Source: Epiperipatus broadwayi
Lineage: Eukaryota; Onychophora; Udeonychophora; Euonychophora; Peripatidae
Length of the DNA stretch: 64,000 bases
Assembly (NCBI GenBank): GCA_028023455.1
Contig: JAQFVV010000014.1
Coordinates: forward strand, 437,336 to 501,335
Direction of reading: 5' to 3'
Shown: positions 57,556 to 64,000 of the stretch, in pieces
How positions within the stretch are numbered: the stretch's first letter is position 1
Layout: the number at the start of each line of letters is the position of its first letter
Notes under the pieces: generated by a model
The model's database searches: none
What the model was told of the DNA's origin: nothing
The model's input: only the letters and a program-made list of their open reading frames with translations
Program-made: the position numbers and the translations under genes

Positions 57556-58240
57556 ATAATGCAGATTCAGTATTTTAGCTTAGATTATAATTTAAGTCCT
57601 TTTAGTTAATATAATTATAATGCTAGTTTAAGAACTGAGTTGTATTAGTTTGATAGTTAGAAGCTATCTGTTTTAGATGCATATTATTGATTATACATAT
57701 ACCTATTGGTCTTTTGTTTATGCTTTGCAAGTGTGTCTTTATAAAGTATGCATTCATGTGTTTATGTTTTGCTGCATCTTTTAAATGGGTTGACAGTGAT
57801 AGACCACTCTATTCTTTTATTCAGGTATGGTTATCTATTAAAACTTGAACATGAGGGTCCAGACTGTTTATAAACTCTATTTGAGTTCTTGAACTTATCT
57901 GTTCACATATTAATTGCAGCAAACCATCCGATCTCAAAGCAACTGAGAATTTGCTTAAGCTCTTGAATACTTATTCAATCACACCACAAACTTGTCCTTT
58001 TGTATTTTCTATAGCACCATGTTATATATATGCAAATCTAAAAGTAACCAGTTCTTTTTCCTCCTTGTGAATTAAGTATTGAGCATTAAACTGAAATTCA
58101 AATTTTGGTTACCAGGTTGAATCTGCATTATCTTGAGCTTATTTATTTTCTCTCACTGTTAATAAATATAACAGCCATTTTTGAGCTGTATGTATTCATA
58201 ATCTTTTCTAGGCTATTATTTTATAACATTAACAAACCAT
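57556..58240 (+). repeat. Dispersed repeat R, copy 2, uninterrupted
   Basis: About 680 bp, starting with (TA)n next to RTE G and ATTCAGTATTTTAGC, and continuing through TGTTCACATATTAATTGCAG near 57900 to CTTGAGCTTATTT near 58131 and ATTATTTTATAACATTAAC. It aligns with 46602-47097 and then, across a short TATATATATG joint near 58022-58031, with 52279-52492. No coding frame. Sequence after about 58240 is not shared with copy 1. Confidence 0.85.
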
Positions 58241-60444
58241 GAGCAACAGGATGGCTATATTACATGATTATAAGCATGATTAATTACACCCACATACATT
58301 TGTTTTTAATATGTTCAGGTGAGACCGCTGTACTGATAATAGTCTCACCTTTTATGTAAAAGCCTGCGGGTATTGGCCATTTATATTTAATGCTATGTAA
58401 TCCTTGCCATTTGGTTACTTTATTTTATGCTGTTTTGTTATTGTTTTAATAAACATGTTTAAAATACAAATTTGCTTAATATCTTTCTTGCTCTAGTTTT
58501 ATTTAGTTCAATCCAATCCACATTATCTTATTCCAATTTGTTAATAATTTATATGTTTAACTTACATTGTTTTAGCTAAGGTAATTAATGTATTAAGTGG
58601 TTTTTTTCAACCCCTTGAGTTAAATTGATAGTTATCCCTTGAGTCTCATGTTTCTCTCTATTCTAAGATAGTTCGCAGATTAAATTGAGACTGGATGTGA
58701 CCATAGAAATATCGCTCATAAGGTGTTAAATCACAAAGTACTAGCAAATGAGTTAAAGTTTGGTCGGATTAGAGGTCTGACCACCTCACTGCAATCAGTT
58801 TTGCTGTAGTTTGCCTGGACTTTGGATTTTGTTGTGTGAATGTACAATACTGCAGCAACCATTGAACTGTGAGTATTGGGATAAAGTGTGTAATACTAAA
58901 GCAGGCCGGCTGCTGGCAAATGGCATAATTTCTGTGCTTTAAAATAGCATAGAAATAACACCATAGGCGCTGGCTGCCAAATTTAAATGAACATTTTTCT
59001 GTGCTTTTGTACATAGATATATAGGCCTAGGGAGCAGAGGCCCCATAAACAGCATATTTATGTGCTTTTGCATATAAATAGCGGTATCAAGCGGCAAACA
59101 TATATATCTTTGCATGTTACTTGGTATTCCAGTTTATTTATTAAATAAATAAAATTTTGAATTAACATATAATACAGAAAACTTTTCTGTTTCAATTATA
59201 AAAAATAAAAAAATTTCAATAAATAACATCTTCAAACTGCTAAAACTCATTAGTGTCTTTTTTTTTCTATTCTTGTTCTTTGAGCCCCTGTGTACAATTT
59301 TTAATGTTATAATTTGTTTTACTCAGTGTTTCATAATTTATTTACATAATATTTATGAGAGGAAAAAAATTATTATCTCTTTTACATATAAGACCATTTC
59401 AATGAACTTAAGTAGAATACTCTCTTGGCATTTGCACTCAGTAAGAAATATTTGCATCTACTTCTATTCCTATAAATACTATCAGTTTTTTTTAACAATT
59501 AAATAAAGTTTTAAGTTAACATAGAATACAAAAATGTTTTTCCACTTCAAATAGAAAATTAGGAGGCGTTAAAAGTTGTAAAAGTTAAAGTATGCTAGTT
59601 TTTGAATTTTTTCAGTTTTCAAATTGCATATTAGTAGAGTGGATATTTCAGTATGAATGTCTGTGTTGATGAATAACAAAAATACAATAAGTTTGTATCT
59701 TTTTGTTTAATTTTTAGATCATATATTATTTTTTAAACATTTGTTTTCATTTTTGTTTTGATTATAGCTGGATCTATACACTGACATACCTAAGCAAATC
59801 CCTAAGGCTCCTTACATAAATTATAAAAAATGTTAATATTTTATTATTTGTCATTAAATTGCATCCGAAAATATAAATATAATAGTCACTGAAATCTTCT
59901 ATTATCATCTGCTTCATAATATTGTAACGGTCATATTTGTACACTCATGCAACAAAATCCAGAGTCTTGGCAAATTCTTTATAGGTGATCTAGATGAGGG
60001 GTTGAGACCTAGAATCAGATCACACCTCAGCTCCTCCATTAACATTTTGTGACTTATTATATGCTGGCAGTAGCAAAGGGTAAAACCTGAGACTCAGGGA
60101 AGAAATGACTCTATAGTTAGGTACACCTCTATGGCTTATGAGATATTTAATAATTTGATAATAAAACCCAGAATGACAATGCATAGTTATATAATTCTTT
60201 TAAATAATCTAAAATTAATGTGATTCGAATGAATTGAAATGAACTATGAAAAATACATTAAACTATATTTTATATCTTTTTATAAAACAAATCAATTATT
60301 AAGACAGCTATCCCTCTGTGCATTAAAATTCACCGCAATTGTTACATTTAGACGAATGAGTGAGTTACAGAACCTCATCTTATGCACTGGGTAATTAAAT
60401 CAGAATTTATTCGGTTAACAACCTTATTACATTATAATCTAAGG
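58241..60444. other. AT-rich DNA without recognised genes
   Basis: No gene recognised. G+C-richer patches at about 58740-59060 and 59940-60130 show no motif in any frame. Confidence 0.45.
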
Positions 60445-61440
60445 TTTTAGTTATGCCTAATTCATGCTATGAGATGCCTATAAGGTTTGTCAAGGTTCTA
60501 CAAATATATTGTCATAAATACATATTTTTAACTCATAATATAACATGTTTTTAGTATCTATGTATATTTCTTTTTATTATAAAAATGTTATTATTATTAT
60601 TTCATACTTCCCCCTATTTTATATATTTTTAAAAAACAATTTTTATTACATCTTATACAAATGAATGAACCCTTTTCAAACCCTGAAATACCAATACTTT
60701 TCATACATTACTATTTATATAATACTATAAGTTTTTTTTATAATTAAAATTATTATTTAACAATTTGCTTTATTTAAAACTGGTTTTTCTTTGTTAATAC
60801 ATAAACTTTTTTTTAACATTTTTTAAAAAATATAATTTAATATTTTTTAACATGTTTATATCAAAATTAAATTCATTACTATGTATGTAAAAAATTGATT
60901 TCTTATTATTTAAGTGTCACAATAAAAAATAAACTAAAAACCAGATTGAAGCAGCATTTAAATCATATGAATTCAAATATTTGCATACATAGTAAGGAAT
61001 TTAAACATAAAAATTTTAATATGAACATGTTGCAAAATGTTAAATTATATAAGGAAAGAATGTTAAAATAATGTTTATATATTAAGAAAGAAAAACCAGT
61101 TTTAAATATATCAAACTGTTAAATGATGGTTTTAATTGAATGTAATTTATAGTATAATATAAATAGGAATATATAACAAATTGTTGGTATTGCTGGGTTT
61201 GTAAAGATTTCATACATTTATACCAGATGTAATAAAATATTGTTTTTTTTTAAAACAAATAAAAAATAGGGGGAGATAAGTGATAAATGTAGCAAAATTT
61301 ATATAATGAAAAAAAATGTAGATGTTAAAGAAGTATTATTGTATTATGAGTTAAAAATATGTATTTGTAACAATAATATACATATATGTAGACCCTTGAT
61401 AATGATTATAGGGAAGTAGCTGATTATGAGAAACAATGTG
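60445..61440. repeat. ~1-kb foldback element
   Basis: The left arm (about 60445-60920) and right arm (about 60960-61440) are reverse complements with many small differences. Paired landmarks: AAATACATATTTTTAACTCA near 60515 with TGAGTTAAAAATATGTATTT near 61347; CCCCCTATTTT near 60611 with its complement near 61267; TTTAAAACTGGTTTTTCTTT near 60773 with its complement near 61092; TTACTATGTATG near 60873 with CATACATAGTAA near 60983. The loop is about 40 bp. No coding frame. Arms run on weakly beyond both ends. Confidence 0.85.
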
Positions 61441-62657
61441 TATAATGTATTGGAATATGAAAGTAAAAAGTTTTTAAAAAGAAAAAAGGGAGAAAAAATT
61501 TTACTGAATTTTTTATATATAAAAGTGTATTTCTTTTATTATTTGTGTTAATACTTTTGAAAAATAGTTTGGTTTTGTGCATTTAATGCATGTTACTTTT
61601 TAAAATCAATCTGTGATTTTTATTCTTGTTATTCATTTTTGGTCTTATTTTTGGTAAACCTGGTAAGAAAATTATGCATTTTTCTTTTGATTTAAAATTT
61701 TGTGAAATATAATGAGGTGGTATTTTTTCACCTCATAATAGAATAGTAGATATTTTTATTTATATATGTTTTTTATGTTTGTATAGAAAATTTATTTAAT
61801 TAATATAATGTCGAAAATAGATGGGTAATGCTAAATACATATATAATGTTATCAAGATATATTTGTAATTATTCTTGTGATATGTTGGTGGAGTAAAGGA
61901 TAAGATATTGTTTAAAAATAATCTAACTAAAGAATGTAAGAAATTTTATAAAATTGAATGAGTTAATTACACATAAAAATTTATCAATAATTTGATAAAA
62001 CCAGACAAAAAAAAAAAGATCTGAATCCAAAATAACACAAGAAAATATTTTCTTGCTGCATGGATATTATAAATGTTTCTAAAATTAAAACTAAAGTGTA
62101 AAAGTTTTAGTAAGAAAATGCCAAGTGAAAGAAAGAGAAAGATATTTGGAATGACATAAAAAGGAATGGTTCTTTCAAAAGACTTTCTGTTTTCTTACTA
62201 GGTCAACCATGACTCCTCCCAGGGAATACTTTTCCCATGACTATATCTACATTTGGAGGAATTTAACACCAATGTCCAAAGGACAAAGAACCATCAGTGA
62301 GGTAGTTGGAGAATTTTGTCTAATTTTAGTGTGGATTTTTGAACAAAATAAATAGTACATAATATCCGATGACCAGCATAACTCCATTCCAGTTGAATGA
62401 TTGGAACGTTGGCTAAATGAATGCATGAGCTCATGACATAAAATGCTCGTTGTGTGCATCGGACTTTGCCAAAGGAACAAGAACTCAATGTTAGAACTGA
62501 GTAAATATATACTATCGTATAACATACAATTAAAATCATTATTTCCTTAAAATAAGACTTGGTACAATATTTTAAAAATAGTGAAGCGTATGACATAAAC
62601 AAGTTTTAAATTATATGTATTATGTAATTCACTCTTTTGTGTGTATATATATATATA

Positions 62658-62910
62658 ACAAAACTTAAATATATTCCAAACAACGGTAAACAATTTATAA
62701 TATAATATAAATAAAAACTCAATAAAAACTCATAAAGAAATATTTTCAACTCAACTTTCAAAATGGAATCATCTATTATAATAGATGATTCCATTTTGAA
62801 AGTTGAGTTGAAAATGATTATGAATATAATCGAAAATATTTCTTTATGAGTTTTTATTTATATTGTATTATAAATTGTTTACCGTTGTTTGGAATATATT
62901 TAAGTTTTGT
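62658..62910. repeat. 253-bp strong palindrome
   Basis: A near-perfect inverted repeat centred between 62778 and 62779, with the perfect core CATCTATTATAATAGATG. Arms pair from ACAAAACTTAAATATATTCC (62658) to its complement ending at 62910. The only sizeable interruptions are a short extra segment in the right arm (about 62815-62832) and a small duplication in the left arm (CTCAATAAAAA/CTCATAAAGAA near 62718-62738). Loop length is effectively zero. A (TA)n run lies at 62646-62657. Confidence 0.95.
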
Positions 62911-62977
62911 GATTGTATTATTGATATTAGAGGACATTTATTTTGTTTTATATATATATATATTAGGTATTTGTTTA

Positions 62978-63010
62978 TTAAGCCAATAAACATCACATGA
63001 TCATTTCTTA
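62978..63010. repeat. Short fragment of the ~450-bp repeat family
   Basis: TTAAGCCAATAAACATCACATGATCA-type sequence matches 14472-14498 in the foldback at 14 kb. Only about 30 bp are shared, 70 bp after the strong palindrome. Confidence 0.55.
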
Positions 63011-64000
63011 TTTAATCATTATATATTTCTGTGGAGTTAGATTCGATCTATCTTTTAAGGCAGATTAAAGAATATTTATTTTAGTGTATTGTGATTATTA
63101 AGGATCTCCTATAGATTCGCTAGTTTTCTAACTAACTTTATTGGGGGGAAATTTGATATTATTAGTTAATACCATTTTGATACATATGCCCTGACAATCC
63201 TCTTTAGAAATAGGAATGGATCTTGTTAGCAAGGTTAAATCATTTAATCTCTACATCTAGATTAATTAGTTTTGCTAGCTCATGTTCTGGTGTTGTCTTA
63301 CATTGATTGGTATCTGATACTTTCCGTTTTTATGTTGCTGATTCATTGTCATTCCAGACATTTCACATATATCTCTCAGGAATGTTAGAATATGTTATGC
63401 TACATAATATTTATTTAGAGTTGGATTTAGGTTTGTAATAATTGATCATAAGAACCTGTGAGTTGAGAAAGGAAGTAATTGGTGTAGGGATTTAAAATAT
63501 GGATCAAATCACTCCATTGGATTGCATTAAGGCTTAGAATTAAATAAAAAAATTTAAAACTATTATGTTATTATTTAAAGTTAATTATTGTTTCCAACTA
63601 TGAAGTTCACCAACTTAGTATTATCCATTTATCATTAGTAGTTTATTCCATTAAAAAGGGGTTATTAAGGAATGGTTATCTGTGGTGGGTGTTTATGTAC
63701 ATTAAACGAATAGTTTATTGTGACGTATATGATTGCTAGTAATTTAAAACCAGCTCTTTCAAAATTATTAACAAGGCTATTCTTTGAGTCTTCTGGTTCT
63801 AGGTTATGGTCTGGTGGTGCCCATTAGTCATCACATAAGTTACAATAATTGTACCATCACAATAATAATAAAAATTTTAATTAATTCATTTTATATTTTT
63901 AATTGAAACTACTAATGCATTGCATCCATTTTTAATTTTTTTTTATTTAAAACATGATAAATATCTACAATTTGCATTTTATTGATTTTCACTTATATAG
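63011..64000. other. AT-rich DNA without recognised genes
   Basis: No gene, RNA or repeat recognised up to the window's right edge. Confidence 0.45.

Noticed and set aside
62247-62602. Overlapping minus-strand frames of 92 and 102 codons
   Set aside because: Two overlapping frames with low-complexity hydrophobic content and no recognised motif; treated as chance open frames.

Overview
This is an AT-rich (by eye about 70% A+T or more) stretch of animal genome with no intact host protein-coding gene, no tRNA or rRNA, and no bacterial-style operon. Everything recognisable as protein is transposon-derived: several clades of non-LTR retrotransposon (LINE), two Gypsy-like LTR-retrotransposon fragments, a Penelope-like fragment, a hAT/ZBED-type transposase fragment and a Tigger/pogo-like terminal-inverted-repeat element. 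Together with (TA)n, (ATT)n and (AAT)n microsatellites, this mix points to an invertebrate metazoan. I cannot name the phylum from the sequence alone.

Layout. 0-7 kb: LINE graveyard. Copy A (+) of a LINE family with a YMDD-type reverse transcriptase lies at 1-2.4 kb, followed by a 29-bp minisatellite, a Jockey-like fragment (B, -), a second YMDD-family copy (C, +) with an (AAT)n tail, and another Jockey-like fragment (H, -). 7-14 kb: AT-rich noncoding DNA holding one ancient ~0.7-kb repeat pair. 13.9-16.3 kb: a large foldback structure of a ~450-bp repeat family with a second palindrome nested in one arm, then a 278-bp tandem duplication. 18.4-19.2 kb: two tandem units of the same ~450-bp family. 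19.2-26.4 kb: a hAT/ZBED transposase gene (-) split by a 6.6-kb LINE (E, -), with an 11-bp target-site duplication on both sides. 28-28.9 kb: Tigger-like element with TA target duplication. 29.4-30.2 kb: Penelope-like C-terminus with a degraded GIY-YIG domain (-). 30.9-37.4 kb: a second long copy (D, +) of the YMDD LINE. 37.4-40 kb: an RTE-clade LINE (F, -), tail to tail with D. 40.6-41.5 kb: another RT fragment (+). 42.3-44.4 kb: Gypsy gag-protease-RT fragment (-). 46.6-58.2 kb: a dispersed repeat R, present once whole (57.56-58.24 kb) and once split by about 5.2 kb, with a small hairpin element, a retropepsin fragment (+) and a second RTE LINE (G, -) nearby. 60.4-61.4 kb: a ~1-kb foldback. 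62.66-62.91 kb: a strong 253-bp palindrome.

Nothing here works as a pathway. Relative age can be read from nesting and damage: the hAT gene is older than LINE E, and E and D are heavily frameshifted. F and G look close to each other by eye, and G keeps a 610-codon open frame, so the RTE family is the youngest recognisable activity. The most notable signals are the TSD-flanked LINE-in-hAT insertion, the YMDD catalytic motif in a LINE with zinc-knuckle ORF1, the foldback elements, and the many two-copy short tandem duplications scattered through unrelated elements.
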